Part shown: one piece after another, positions 11,001-23,500 of the stretch | Position numbering within the stretch: the first letter of the stretch is position 1 | How the letters are laid out: every line of letters begins with the position of its first letter | Assembly (NCBI GenBank): GCA_000708835.1 | Contig: DF236952.1 | Span: 62,001 to 126,000, forward strand | DNA: 64,000 bases | Direction of reading: 5' to 3' | From: Klebsormidium nitens | Lineage: Eukaryota > Streptophyta > Klebsormidiophyceae > Klebsormidiales > Klebsormidiaceae | The notes under the pieces: model-generated | Told to the model about the DNA's origin: nothing | Seen by the model: only the letters and a program-made list of their open reading frames with translations | Database searches by the model: none | Translations under genes and position numbers: made by a program

Positions 11001-14000
11001 TTGAACACGGACAAAACCTGTAGGTTTACAACAAGGAATCGGAGCACAAGCTCACCTGCAAGCAGCCCAACGGTGATATACTGCCCGAAGTCCCACTTGC
11101 TGAGGCTCTCGAAGCGGCGCACCTTGAACGAGCGCTGCAGCAGGATGCGAAACTGCAGCCAGTAGGGCGCGCCCCACCGGGGGCCCGCCTTCAGCGACCC
11201 GCCCGCCCTGCGATGACGTCAGCGACGCGTCAGCACGACAACAGAGTGATCAGCAGAAGAGATGCTTCCACCGCTAGCGAGATCCAGAAATATCATGATA
11301 CTTGCGGTTGCAGTAAAGTCGATGCCAAAAGAAAGTCGCACAAACCGGATGAGTCTCAATGAGGACTGCTTTTCAACAAGCCGCGTCAAAGTGGGAACAC
11401 TGACCAGCCAAACGCCAAGATGTCCGGAGGGATGCAAATGAGCTTAGCCGGTATTGGCATTTGTGACTTCAGAAGAACGTCACCGTGAATAAGACTTGAG
11501 AACGAGAAGATTGTCGATTGCCTGGACGCGGCCTTGACCTGTCGGTGGCAACAATCAATTGGACGGAGCGATGGAGCCAATTAAGGGGATTGACACGCGG
11601 GGCCTTGACATACACTTTCTCTTTTCAAACAGACAACTTGATAGCGACGGGGAAGCCAAAGGAAAGTCTCACTGGAAAAAAGATAAAGGCGGCCTACCTG
11701 CCGCTCCCGCTTGGCGCGGCGTTCATGGAGCCTTGTTCGACGTCCATGGAGGCGCGGGGGGAGTCAGAGAAGCTGCCCTTCTGAGAATCGTACAGATGCA
11801 AGCGGCTCTGCAAGCAAAAACGTAGAGCATTTGTCAGTGAGCGTACAATCAAGTGTGCTGCGTGAAGTGTACAAGATTTGAAATGCATGCGTGACATGTA
11901 TCCGCTGGGACAATCAGTTCGCCAGTTTTTAATTAGATTGCTCTTCCTCGTTTCTAAAGCAAAGCTTCTAATATCTTGAGTGGAAGCCAACGCGTCGTTG
12001 ATCTCGCCTAGCATACCGGCAACTTGGTGAAAACCTGACACCGACCCGCTCATACAAGGGCTCAAGCGTACACCACCCAAACTTTTTGCACCCCCTGACG
12101 GACGGGAAGGGGCAGCAAACTCAAGTTGCAACCTGGATTCGTAACCGTCATCAAATGCCCGCCAAAGAGTGAATTGCACACATGCAAATGTTCCACACAG
12201 CAATGAGTATTTCCGCCCCTGCCACCGACACGAGCCCATTCATACCTGTGCGGCCGCCCAAAGTTCCCGCCCCATCGTCTTCTCGGTCAGTTCCTTTCCG
12301 TCCCTCCGGAAACCCCCCGGGTTCGCACCCAGGTACTTTTCCGCGCACTGGATGAGGTGCTGACGTGTCCCCTCGCCCTTCAGCTTGTGCGTGGCCACGT
12401 CACCCGACGCGAGGTCGAGGATGAAGTCGGCGGTGTTGATCCCGTACGGCATCTTGTAGCCCAGCTTCTCGAACCACTCCGCGGCCTTCTGGCCCTCGCC
12501 TGGAGATCGGAAATGAAGACTCGTAAGAACAAGCTTCCAAGTTTTGAATATTCGACAACCAGGAGACGGAATCGGATTCATTCAGGAGCTCGTAGATCGC
12601 AGCCCGTTCTTAAGTCCCACTTTCGAAGGAAACAGGGCTGATCGAGGTGCCTGAAAGCAGGCTAACCAGTCTGCCCTTCAAAAACATGCTGGCATAAGAC
12701 ACGATAAGAATATGCAGATCCCTACGCTTCACTGCCCATAAACGAACGTTAATCGCGACCTATCTGCGGATGCCAACAACACCGAACGTGCAGATGCCAA
12801 CAACACCGAACATAGTCTATGCCTTCGTCTAGATGCGGAGGTTAAAGATTTAACTGTGAAACACTTCTGCAACGAACTCCCTCCTCTCATGATCCGACTC
12901 AAACTCACCGTAGTACATGCAGTGGCCCTCGCTGAGCAGCAGCAGCTTGTCCAGCTGCTGGTAGAGGCGCGACGACGGCTGGTGGATGGTCGTCACCACG
13001 GCGCGGCCCCCGAGTGCCAGCTGGCGCAGCGTCACCACCAGGTGCATCGCGGTCGTGCTGTCCAGGCCGGACGTCGGCTCGTCCAACAACAAACTGCGAA
13101 CCAGGGTTAAACAGGTTGATCAAAAAGGTAGTTGCGAATTGTGAAGAAACTGGGTACTAAATGGTTGAGGGTTCTGAGAGCGCCAGCTTGCGCCGCCACC
13201 AGGTGCATTGCAGTCGTGCTGTCGAGGCCGGATGTCGGCTCGTCCAGAAACAGACTGTGAAGCAGGTTATCAAAAGGCACCAGTGCAAGGCGAGTCACGA
13301 GACTGCCCGGTTTAAGAATGAATTCTCCATCGCGCAAACTCGTAAAGATTAACGACAAATGACCGACTTGAGGGGCCTCGATAAGTGCCATCCCGAGGAT
13401 CGCCCACAGCCTTTTCAGACCAAAACCTCCTTATGAAAACTATGCACTGAAGCAAACATTGGATGCAAGGGTGGCAGGCGGGCCTCACCAACTCGGGTTC
13501 ATCAGCAACTCGTGACCGACCGAGACGCGCTTCCGCTCGCCACCGGAGATGCCCTTGTGGAAGAAGCCCCCTGCAGAACCAGGTTGGAGAGCGCGTCAAC
13601 AAACAGATCGCCAAACTTTCTGGGACTACATCAAGATCGAACGAGTCGAATCAGGTACTGACACTCGGTCTGAAATACAATCAGGTTGAAATCAAGCAAA
13701 AGTAGCCCATTTCCGAGAAGGTGGAAGTGGGGCAGTTTCTGACTGCCCCCTTCACTGCCTTCTGTCAACGACGAGAACACCGATGAACTCCTGCTCCGTG
13801 CCTCATGACATCCGCTCGCAGCAATTCACACAGCCGGGCAGGCTTTGAAAAGGCCAATTTAGGCACTCCAATTTCAAAAAACAAAGCTAGAAACGCCTCA
13901 CCAATTATCGTGTTCTGGCACTTTTTGAGCCCCAGCGCAGTGATTGTTTTGTCAACCCGGTCTAGTTTCTGAGCCTTGCTCATGTCCTGAGGCAGGCGGA

Positions 14001-15995
14001 GCATGGCCGCGTAGTACAGCGTCTCGTGGACAGTCAGGCTCTCGTATAGAACATCGTCCTGGCAAAGGAAAACGGTTCAAAGAACATTAGCTCCACCTTC
14101 CAGATGGTGGACGAACTTTAGAGTTGGCTTTCAATATTGCAGTATAAGCCCATACAGCTAGCAATCATTGCTGTCAAATGAAAGTACGGTCTGAGGGGGG
14201 CAGCATCAATTCAAGCGCACTTCTTTCCAGTTCAGCGCCCATGCTTCTAGAGCCCAAAAGTGCACCGATTAAGATCACAAAAGTGTTCCCGACAGGCACA
14301 GTCAAAAAAAGAATAACACTAAAGAGTACGCTACCTGAATCAAGGGCATGATCAAATCTGTAATCTGTAACTTAGATTTCCATGGAAGTTGTAAGGAGTC
14401 CCAAGTCACCTGAAGGACATAGCCGATGTTCCTCTTCGACTTCTTGGTCAGCTTTTCGCCGTTGTACAGTACCTCTCCAGTCATTGTCAACGAGCTGCAA
14501 ATCAAGGCAACAGAATCACGACCGTAATTTTGCTCCACATAAAGCATTGGATCTCTGAATATAGCAATTGGATTATATCCAAAAATCCGTCCCAACCATA
14601 CACTCTGCGATGCAACAGCAACAGGACAGAGAAGGTTGCACTAGTGAAGACACAGTGTGAGTGGCCGATGTAGGTAAGATCTTCCAGCGTTGAGAAGGGC
14701 ACAGAGCAGAGCGCTTCTGTGATCTGTGACAGAACTCACCTAGGAGTGCGCCCCCCCAACACAGACAGCAGCGAGGTTTTTGAGGATCCTGCAGGGCACG
14801 CCCAGGGGCATGTTTAGTAAGGAAAAAGAAAGAGAGCTACCCCCCACTGCATCACTGAAAAGTGCAAGCACGCTCTGCTATTGAGGGGAACCGTGTTCTG
14901 TCAAGAGAACTTTTGACGCGTAAAGGCCAGTAGCCAAACCAGGCTGAAACCATTCCAGATGATCCACTAGGAGCACTGGTTCATGTACAGCTACAGGAAT
15001 AGGAAGTCCCAGGAACGTGTGTCCTTACCAGACGGACCCATGAGGGCGAGAACTTCTCCCGGCCTGCATTCCCCAGTCAAGTCGTGCATGATCTGCGGAA
15101 AGGAAGGCAGTTGTGAGACCAGGGATTTTCTCCCAGCTAAGGAATGATCAGTCCTTGTTGCGGGGCATCCAAAGCAGCAGCGCAGCCTAATCAATGCAGC
15201 TAAAAATAATCAACGGGCCGAAGCTGTTTCGTGCTGCCTTCATTCTCTTAGTTGGGAACCTTCTAAAAGCTGCCCCACATACCTATCTGAGGATAGTAAG
15301 CCCACATCCTTTTCATTCAGGAGCATTGGTGATGCCTCGAAAATATGAGACACATTGACTGCACCGTAATGGCGGTGGATACGAGATCTGATCACTTTCC
15401 TTGACCTGCGCTTTTAGCCCTTAGCAGCATTGATTTGGAAGTTTGCACTACAACAATACTGCACCAAAATTGAGAATGCAGCATGTTCTTTGATAAGGAA
15501 TCAACATGAGGAAAGTTTTGAGGGCCCTGAATGTCACATGCACTCGCGGGCTCTTGAACACTAGAACAGTGTCAGAAGCGTTCAAGGATCTCCACTGTGC
15601 ACAGATCAGCAGCCTGAAAGCAATGCAGACACAGTTGCGCATGTCTAGGACACCTCGAAACATCTTCCGAACACTTCATCTTGTCATGACTGGGCTACTT
15701 TCAGGTGACAATAACGAGTTCAAACAACTGGAAGAGAGAACATCTTCACCTGTCTCGCCTGAGGCTTCTTCACTGCCTTTTCCTCATCCTGCAGCTTCTT
15801 CCGCTTGAACAGTTTCTCCACCAGGCCCCGCTGGTTGCCAATAGACAACACTGGCACATGGCCATTGATCTGTTGAAAAGACAGAATCAGCTGGCGATCC
15901 GGGGGAACAGGCTCCAACAAACTAACTTCCTCAGCTCCTTCAGCAGCCCCCAGCTGCACAACAAAGTTGTCAGACTCTTGCGCCGGGGTGCCCAT
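8003..15995 (-). CDS. ABCG: ABCG half-size transporter (white-brown complex type)
   Basis: Predicted 712-aa ABC transporter with a nucleotide-binding domain followed by a membrane domain, the ABCG order. It would work as a dimer exporting hydrophobic compounds; the substrate cannot be read from sequence. Fourteen exons: 15995-15750, 15092-15029, 14788-14740, 14494-14410, 14058-13902, 13570-13489, 13093-12909, 12499-12246, 11807-11698, 11207-11056, 10353-10077, 9510-9360, 8839-8627, 8116-8003 (2139 nt, all phases agree). Visible motifs: Walker A GPSGSSKT at 101-108, Q-loop LQDD near 147-150, signature ISGGERKR near 208, Walker B CLLLDEP with D232-E233, H-loop TIHQPSS (His265). The membrane part includes [26 protein letters not shown] and [11 protein letters not shown] and ends [17 protein letters not shown]. 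The second glycine of Walker A is Ser106. Several introns contain diverged copies of exon edges (listed separately). The ATG at 15995 follows a good context. Confidence 0.95.
9155..9420 (-). repeat. Tandem copy of ABCG exon 12 3' edge in intron 12
   Basis: The 3' end of exon 12 (coding [15 protein letters not shown]) has a diverged copy about 144 bp further into the intron, coding [14 protein letters not shown] in the same frame. The shared word caccatgctgag starts at 9363 in the exon and at 9219 in the copy. Flanking intron sequence (gaaactacaaa/gaaactacaga) is duplicated too. In the copy the donor GT is lost, so it is a relic. Confidence 0.8.
9477..9890 (-). repeat. Four-copy ~122-bp tandem array at ABCG exon 12 acceptor
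   Basis: The first (lowest coordinate) unit contains the real start of exon 12 (codons [12 protein letters not shown]) and its acceptor. Three diverged units follow in intron 11 at about 9600, 9722 and 9845, each starting with a version of cgcccagttggcgaagaac and ending with a version of aggcaggaccaaggacg. The acceptor border reads cag|gtacga, i.e. AG followed by GT. Unit 2 keeps AG|GT and units 3 and 4 have lost it. Confidence 0.85.
10776..11105 (-). repeat. Three-copy duplication of ABCG exon 10 3' edge
   Basis: The real exon end ([16 protein letters not shown] plus donor, forward 11049-11103) is repeated at about 10889-10943 and about 10778-10834. The middle copy is very similar (it also codes [16 protein letters not shown] and keeps GTGAGC). 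The third is degraded. The copies lie inside intron 10, downstream of the true donor. Confidence 0.85.
12766..12813. repeat. 24-bp tandem duplication in ABCG intron 7
   Basis: Two adjacent 24-bp units, differing at two positions, share the core atgccaacaacaccgaac. They sit in the intron between exons 7 and 8. No role is evident. Confidence 0.85.
13020..13270 (-). repeat. Duplicate of ABCG exon 7 5' edge (Walker B segment)
   Basis: The true exon 7 start (forward 13021-13093, coding [19 protein letters not shown]) has a copy at about 13190-13258 in the upstream intron, offset about 161 bp. The copy codes [19 protein letters not shown] in an open frame and keeps a good acceptor (ttcacag). It then continues AAQAG without the rest of the exon or a clear donor. 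Confidence 0.85.
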
Positions 15996-17566
15996 GCTGT
16001 GTCTCGATGTCAAGGGCAGCAAATTCAATCACGTCAGTGTCAAAAAGATGGACTGGCGCAATGTGAACAACTTCTCCAATTTCCAGTTGCTCTCCCTCTT
16101 TCGGTTGCAAATTTCAACCCCGTCCAGAATGGCAGTCTGCTGTGCATTTGCGGAGGGGCTTGCTCTAAACTTCTATCTTAAGCGCATCGCGTGAAGATCT
16201 TTCAGACGGCCACCAATAGGTCCTAGCACTCTGTATCCCACGGCCGCAATGAAGCAGCAAAACTTAGAAGTCTGAAGCAGATAAGCCGCCCATGAAGAAT
16301 TGTGCCGCCTTGCACAGATTGCAATTTACCGCAGTCAGGCTGCAGTGAGCTGGTCACTAGTAAAAAAAGGATGAACAATCTGAGGACACCACGCTCATCA
16401 GCTGGAGACGTGGGACTCCTATACCTGGCGATGGTCGCCGGAGCGCGGGTGCCAAACCGCACGGCGGCCCCTGGGAGGCGGCGACGACCTCGACTTACGA
16501 GGAATTATACACCCTTTTTACCCCGCACGCGGCATGACCCGTAGTGAGCTGGTCACTAGTGGTTGCAGACGGTCTGGCAGTGGAGGCTGAGCGGTTGCCA
16601 TTTGTGTGCATACACGTGGCGATTCCAGAGCTTGTCATCGACGGTTCACCGATCTGCTGATGTAATGCTTGCGTCAATCGCCCATCAGCAAGCTGCCGAG
16701 ATGATCTTGACCGTCAAGTCGTATCAGAGTCTCTACGATGCTGGCACATGCCAAGCACGGCGCGCGCTCAAGTCGGCGCCTATATATGACCGCCCATCAC
16801 TTGTAAAAATAAGGACGGCTGAGAAAAGCCTTGGAGTTTCATTTGGGAGCTGTTTGATTTTGATGGGCCGTCGATGGCACGCCCTTCTCTTTAAGCCGTC
16901 AATATTGCACGTGTATCCACCTATGAGGCCGGTAAACCTAATCTGATTTGCACGTGTTAGCTAGCCTGCATTGCCTGGGGGGCATGACCTGGAACCAACT
17001 GACCCTGGTTTGCGTTGAGGCCAACGAGGGATAATAGCCTATGCTCATTGGGTTACTGAACCAGGTAGGTCTAACTTCGTTTGCTTGCTCGGGCCCCCCT
17101 AGAATGTAGGCTGTTGAGAGTCACCACATGAAGCTGTTCCAACTCCATGCATGATGATGACTCTGACTCCGATGAGTCTGAGTCTCAATGTCATGCAGTA
17201 AGATTCAGAAGTCGGGCCCAGGACTAGATCAGGTGAAAAGGTGCGGGGGCCGCCATGCTATTCCAGTGTCTGGTGGTGTGGCAATGTACAGGCGAACCGC
17301 ATGGGCCTTTGGAATGGGGCACAGACCTGGCTTTCAGCCCCGTTTGAGCTTGGCGAGCTCTTCTACACAGGCGGTTCTCTGCTCCGGAAAAGAGACGAAG
17401 CATCCTTTGAATCCTTATGCGATCGGTCCCTATGTCCTCAAAAGTCGCATCGTTGGCCATCTAGTGGTCCTTGAACCCACGAATTACTGTGTGGACTAAG
17501 GAGGGACCTCAGAAAGTGGGGGTGTTGGCCTTTCAAGTTGTCAGAATATTCTTGCAACCTTCCAGG
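15996..17566. promoter_or_regulatory. Divergent intergenic region, ABCG / leishmanolysin
   Basis: These 1571 bp lie between two divergent start codons and must hold both promoters and 5' UTRs. No coding gene is supported. It contains a direct repeat of agtgagctggtcactagt (16344-16361 and 16543-16560). Confidence 0.45.
16344..16560. repeat. 18-bp direct repeat, 199 bp apart
   Basis: The word agtgagctggtcactagt occurs exactly at 16344-16361 and 16543-16560 in the divergent promoter region. The intervening sequence is not repeated. It could be a paired protein-binding site or a footprint of an excised insertion; neither is shown. Confidence 0.8.
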
Positions 17567-20500
17567 ATGGCATTGGCCGTGCGCGGTTGCTGCTTGATGT
17601 TACTTCTTTGCTGCGGTGAGTTGTTGCTCTTCTGTATGAGTTCTTCAACTTGTCTGCCTTGTCCAGCTGTAACCTTTGACAACCCGAAGCTGACACATGT
17701 TGCAGTTGGTAGCTACCGGCGGGATCTAGATCTGTTTGTTCGGGCAGTCCCTTGAGCCTTTCCGATCCGCTGACTCTTCATTCTCTGCTCACGGCTTATT
17801 GGCTTTTCAGCAATAAGACATCATTGTGCCAATCCATACTGAGCTCTAGTCTTGTGCTCGAAAGTTTAGTTCGCACTGCATGAAGCGCTACAATTAACAG
17901 GGCTGTTGATGAAGTGCTAGTGCAATGCTGTTGAACCCTAACCCTAATGTCAATGCTTCGGAGCTGCCTGTGCTTGTTCGATGACAAGTTTGGAAGTATC
18001 AATCTCTGCTCCCTGTCAGAAAATGCCACAAGTGCCACACTTGAAGAAGGTTCCAGCAACTAAATGTCAGAGGACAGCTTGGGCCTTGAAATCCTGAAGG
18101 TGCTGCATATGCATGGGTCAAGTTTTGCTAGGGCAGTGCTCCTGAAGTTATTGCCCATTCTGCATCCATCAGCATCTCCTGAGTTCAAGGGATTCAAAAG
18201 CTGACGAAACAGACCTCCTCTTATATGTGTGAGTTGTTTTAGCCGTTCATTTTTGGGCGAAACACCAAGACTCCCTGGGTGAGGGGCTCAATGTCCGCCC
18301 AATCTTTGGTGCAGTTTGGAGAGTGTGCTCGGTTGAAGGCACTATGGATTTGGAGCATCGGTGCGTCCATGACAGCCACGTTTCGCCAACACTCCATAAG
18401 CTGCAGGAACAGCGGCAGGCCTCGCTGCTGGCCGGGTGAGTCTTGCACAAGTAGTTGGAGCCTTACTTGCTTATGGTCACCCATTGCTGACTTGCTCTCC
18501 TTGATAATCAGGATCACAATTTATATTAGCCAATCTGAAAACCACTTTGCAAGAGCGCCGATTTTTTTGACAATTTAGCGCACTCTTGGAAGATTGCATG
18601 GATCTAGACATGTTTCTTCCAAACACTTGAAGTGAGATTTCAATTCCTCACACTGACTGCCATAGAAAGCTTACGCGTGCTATCTTTGTGACAAAAGGCA
18701 CTCCAAGTAGTCATTCGAACAGACGGCTGCAGCACTGGCACAACATTTGAGGGCGGTTGGACGAAACGCCAATTTCTGAAAGTCAACCAACAACCGTAGA
18801 TTCCTAGTGGCAGTATGCTATTAGTAATATTGTGAATCCACAGCAGGGACATGGGGAACCAATCCTGCTCTATGAATCCAAAAGTAATTAACTAAAGACA
18901 GTTGAAGGGCTATCTTTGCTAGGCAGGGACTGTGCTCTGGGTGTTTGGAAGATTCTACTCCAATGAGGCCTCACAGACAATCCTGTTGCAGGTTTGGATT
19001 ACCAGAAGAAGGAAGGCGGAGGCTCGCTGACACTGCAACTTCTACCCCTGTCCCCATGCGGATACAACCCGTGAGTAAAGGGTCATACTCGTGAACTAGG
19101 TGCTGAGCTCGCTTAACGCCATAGTCGAAATCTCATTGGTATCAAAGTACTCTCTGAAACCACAGCTGCACATATGGTGCAGTGCCCTACGAGTCGTCTC
19201 CTCGTTTGAGCTCTTAATGCAGATACTGTCTGGGAGTGTTTCGAACTTCTTTGAACTCCCTTTTCTGAAGGTTTTGGAATGATTCATCTTTGGAACTTTC
19301 AAACGACCTCCTTTGAGGTTCTTGCATTCCTGTGCCAGGTCTTCCAACTATCAGGGCTCAATGCTGCAACGACCGCCTTCATCACGAACACAATGGTGCC
19401 TGCGGCTGTCAAGTAAGCAATCACTGACTTCTAGTTGCTGCTTCCTCCTAATTTTACTTTGCTGCCTTTCTCGAAGCCTGAACCTGTACATTGGAGGAAT
19501 GTTCGTCGAGTGGCAAGCTTGTTACTTGGAAAGGGTCGAGACACAAATTCCTTGGCCAGTAACCAGTGCAAACCAGGTTACGAAGATGTGATTCTGAAAC
19601 AGAGTACATCAAAGCAAGTCTGATCCTCTGGAATGAGTTTTATCGTGCAGCTTGGCAGTTCACGGTTCGAAGATCATGCGTTCTACTTGCGAGTCGGTTA
19701 AGACTTCCCCCACTGTGCCCCAGTCGAGGCCTCTCAAGCAAGCACAGTGAAAGCTCCCTGGCTGAACTCCAATATTTGTTTAAACCAGACCCACACCCTC
19801 TTCGTGGATACATGATTCATCTGCGGACGAACTTTCGATTGTTTCCCACCGTATCTGCCAGCTCCTGAGAGCACTTTGTCCATCCCGTGCAGTTACCTCA
19901 GCCAGGTGTTGTCTGTGAGGGCGCCCCCCTCGGGGCCTCTGCTTCTCCAAAGGAACTGTCTCCAGTATCGAATCTGGACCAGCGGATCCACGCGGACGCA
20001 GGAGTGCCTGCAATGGGACAGTGGTTCTTGTCAGGTGAGCCGAACGCAACAGGTCTGTCAACGGAAATGGCGTTCGAAGAGACGGCTCTTTATGGGAGTT
20101 CGGCAAACTGTCTTAAAAGCGGTGGGTCAGAGCAAGCCGTTGTTGGACAGCAGCCTGGGACGAATGACACGCCCCTTCTGGCGCGCGTCGTCAGACAATT
20201 TAACGCATTTGCAAAAGTTCCGAGCCCTTTACTTATGGGCTCTACTGCACCTCTCAACTGCGCAACTTTTCTTGCTCGTTTTTCCCTCTGTCAGTGCTGC
20301 AGAGCAGCCTCCATATCTTCGAATCTCTGCAGACGGCCAGAAACGGGCACGCTGCTTTTGATTGCCAACTTCGGCGAACTTTTTAGCAACTCATCGAACT
20401 AAGGTTGCAACCCCTCCACACCCGTCTTTACTATCATTTCGCCGCCAGTTTTTCCATCATCTTCCGGTTCCCGTTTCCTAGGACTCTTTTTCCTGCCTTG

Positions 20501-23500
20501 AGATTGCCCTTCCTTCTGCTTCTTTCCTCCCTTCCTCTTCAACCTTCTTTCTCCATACACCAACATTTCCGCTGCCCTCCCTCTTCTGACTCTGACTTCG
20601 CCTCCACTCGCAGATCGCCACGATTCCCGCCACCTTCTTCGCCCAATACTCCACGTGCACCGGCAACGCTATCGGGCAGTGCACCGTCACCCCTGCCGGT
20701 GCCGGTGCCAACAACACCGACTTTCTACTTATGTTTACGGCCCAGACCACCGAAGCGTGCCAGGCATCAACTCTGGCGCACTCCTCCTACTGCTACCAGG
20801 ACCCCGAGACCGACCGGCCGCTCGCCGGGAACGTCAACTTTTGCCCCTCGGCAGTGAACGCGGCGCTGCGGGATCGTCAGGTGGGGCTTCGGTTTGAATA
20901 CGGGTTTCGCTTTACCGTTCAAAGCTGGACAAGATTTTGGTGTATCTGAGAGTTATTGCTCGATCAAAATCAGGTCAAGGCTCATGCCAACGCAGTTGCT
21001 TCAACATGTTTGAGAAAGTTTTCGACTCGAAGTGTTCTTGTTCGAGCTTTTCACTCCTTGGGTTTAATGGGTATTTGCGATGTAAAGTGAGCCCAGTGCA
21101 TTTGCGTTAACACAAGGCCTTCAAAGTAGAAGACGATGTCATTTTGTGTTGCTTCGAGTCGGCAACAATCAGCATATTGTGTTAAAACATGCGCCTCCAA
21201 GCTTCGTATGGCGTGGCTGACACCATTCTTCGTGCGCTGGCAGACGCTGATTGCCGTCCACGAGATGCTTCACGCCCTGGGCTTCAGCGACTCCCTCTTC
21301 CCCTTTTACAGAGACGCCACAGGTACTTACCCGTCCCTCCGTCCCATTTTGTCTGATTTTTCAGAAGGCCGTTTGATCGCGACCGAGCACTACGAATGTG
21401 ACAGATGCATGTCCCATGTTAAAAGCTTCGGCATCCTATGCGATTGTGTAGCGGAGTAGCACATAGTGGTTGAAGGAAAGAGCAACACGTCTTCTTGAGA
21501 GATGCTTGCAGCACGTCCCCACATTTAGCCACAATACAATCGGCTCGTTTAGCCGGACCCTTCTCCTGCCAGAATGGCTTGGAACCTTTCGCACCAATCC
21601 TTTACCCGGCAGGTTGTTTGGTACTTGTTCAGTCTTTCGCATCCACTTTGGACCGAACCATCAAACTGCTTGGACAACCGTCTGCAAGCACGGTTCTTTG
21701 GACACATCTCCGAGAGACGTCCAAACTTTGCAATGGCGGAGAAGATAGAAGAGCGAAAGAAAAGCTCATGGATTCAATCCTAGTTCTTTATTCCAAACTG
21801 TTGCAATACGCTATGGCAGGCAACCCTCTGTCGGCGGTCACGGCTTCCTTCACCGAGAGGGGGCACACAGTCACCAAGGTCGTGGCACCCACGACGCTTG
21901 CAATGGCTCGCACCCACTTCGGGTGTTCCACCCTGAACGGCGCCGAGTTGGAGAACGACGGGGGGAATGGCACTGCGCTCAGCCACTGGGAGGCGCGCAT
22001 TTTCCAAGGGGAGGCTATGGTGAGGCAGCATTCTTGCTTTTCTAGAGTTGCGGTTGTCAGTCTTTTCTGAATTGAGGATGTTGAAAATCAGGTGCAGGGT
22101 TATCGTGTAGGGTTCCGGGGTGAAGAGGACGCCCGATCGAAGGATTCGGGACCAGAACATTTCGCGGGTTAAGTTTCGGGTTTCAGAAAGGAGGGGGTAA
22201 AAAAGGTAAGAGGATTTTCTGGGCTCTGCTGTATTCAAGTGATTGAAAGAAGATCAAATGTCGGCGAATAAGCGGCAAATAGCTGACATCTTTACAGGGC
22301 TGTATCCCGACAAAAGTCTGCCATTCGGAGCACTCCATTGAGCTCCGCATTGAGCACCTACTGGATTGCTCTCCAAGAATCACTTGATGCTGTAAAACCA
22401 CTTTTCTCTCTCGGTTAGTTCCAAGATGATGCTAGCTCCTGCATGAATAACGGCTCAAGTACCTGCTCGACATCACCGACGTGAATCATCTCCATTCCGT
22501 CTTCCAAAAAATCTCCGAAGGTACTTCGTTTGAGGCGGCCTTCGTCGGTTGCCCTTTCGAGCAACCGTCCAACAGCCACGCTTAAGAAAAGGATCGAAAC
22601 GCATGTCCATCTTGCTCGAGGTCTTCGGTCTTTCTCGAGAACTGCCAAGCAGACTAGGGCTTGTTAATCACGTTCAAGATGCGACTTAACTTCCGAGGTA
22701 AAGGTGCATTTAAATCGGATTACTAGGATCACGTCGGAAAGTCCTTTGCGAAATCTTGATTAAAACCCGTCTCCTCTTGCAGTTGGGGGTGCTGGGTCAG
22801 GAGGCCGTGTTCTCGAACCTGACCCTGGCGCTGCTGCAAGACTCGGGGTGGTACAACGTCAACTTCCAGATGGCCGAGTTCCTGCAGTCGGGGTTCGGCC
22901 TTGGCTGCAACTTCCCGCTCCTCTCTTGCGCCCCGACGGGTGAGCTTGCGTCGTGCTTTTCAGAACGCAGCGCTTCTGTCGGCAGCTAGCGTCATGCCCT
23001 TCTGGTCCTTCACAAAAAAATTGCGCCCGACGGCTGAGCTTGCATCGTGGATTTCGAGGTGCAGCGGTTCCGTTAGCAGTGAACGTTAGTCCCCCGGGAT
23101 TTAATGCTAGAGCACGGCGTTCTGGTCCTTTACAAAGAAGGTGTTGCTGGGAGCCTTCCCCACTGGAACTTCGCCTGCGCATGGAGGACTTTAGGATGTC
23201 TTCTTGCTTCCCGGCGGTTGAAAGCAGCCGGAAGAGTTCCGTTTTGTCACGTTGCTGTGCATGCATATAGTGCAGGTCATTGTTTGGTTCCGTGCTAGCA
23301 TTGCTTCGGGAGTGGCGGAGGGCATCAAACTCAATAGTCAGCGTTACTGCTTTGCTAGGAAGCCTTCTGCTTTTTGATGGACCGCCAAGGAATGCTTTAC
23401 CTTGCTCTCACCCGTGGTCCTCGAAAACTTAGCTGTTTCGAAACATGCAACAACAGGCTTTTGCTTACCCGTGCAGCCATGCCGGCTGTCTTCAACACGT

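Noticed and set aside
17930..17955. Telomere-like ccctaaccctaa
   Set aside because: Only two repeat units inside intron 1 of the leishmanolysin gene; too short for an interstitial telomere, at most a telo-box-like word.
20405..20857. 150-codon plus-strand open frame rich in Pro and Arg
   Set aside because: It overlaps leishmanolysin exon 6 in the wrong frame; the true frame codes conserved M8 sequence.
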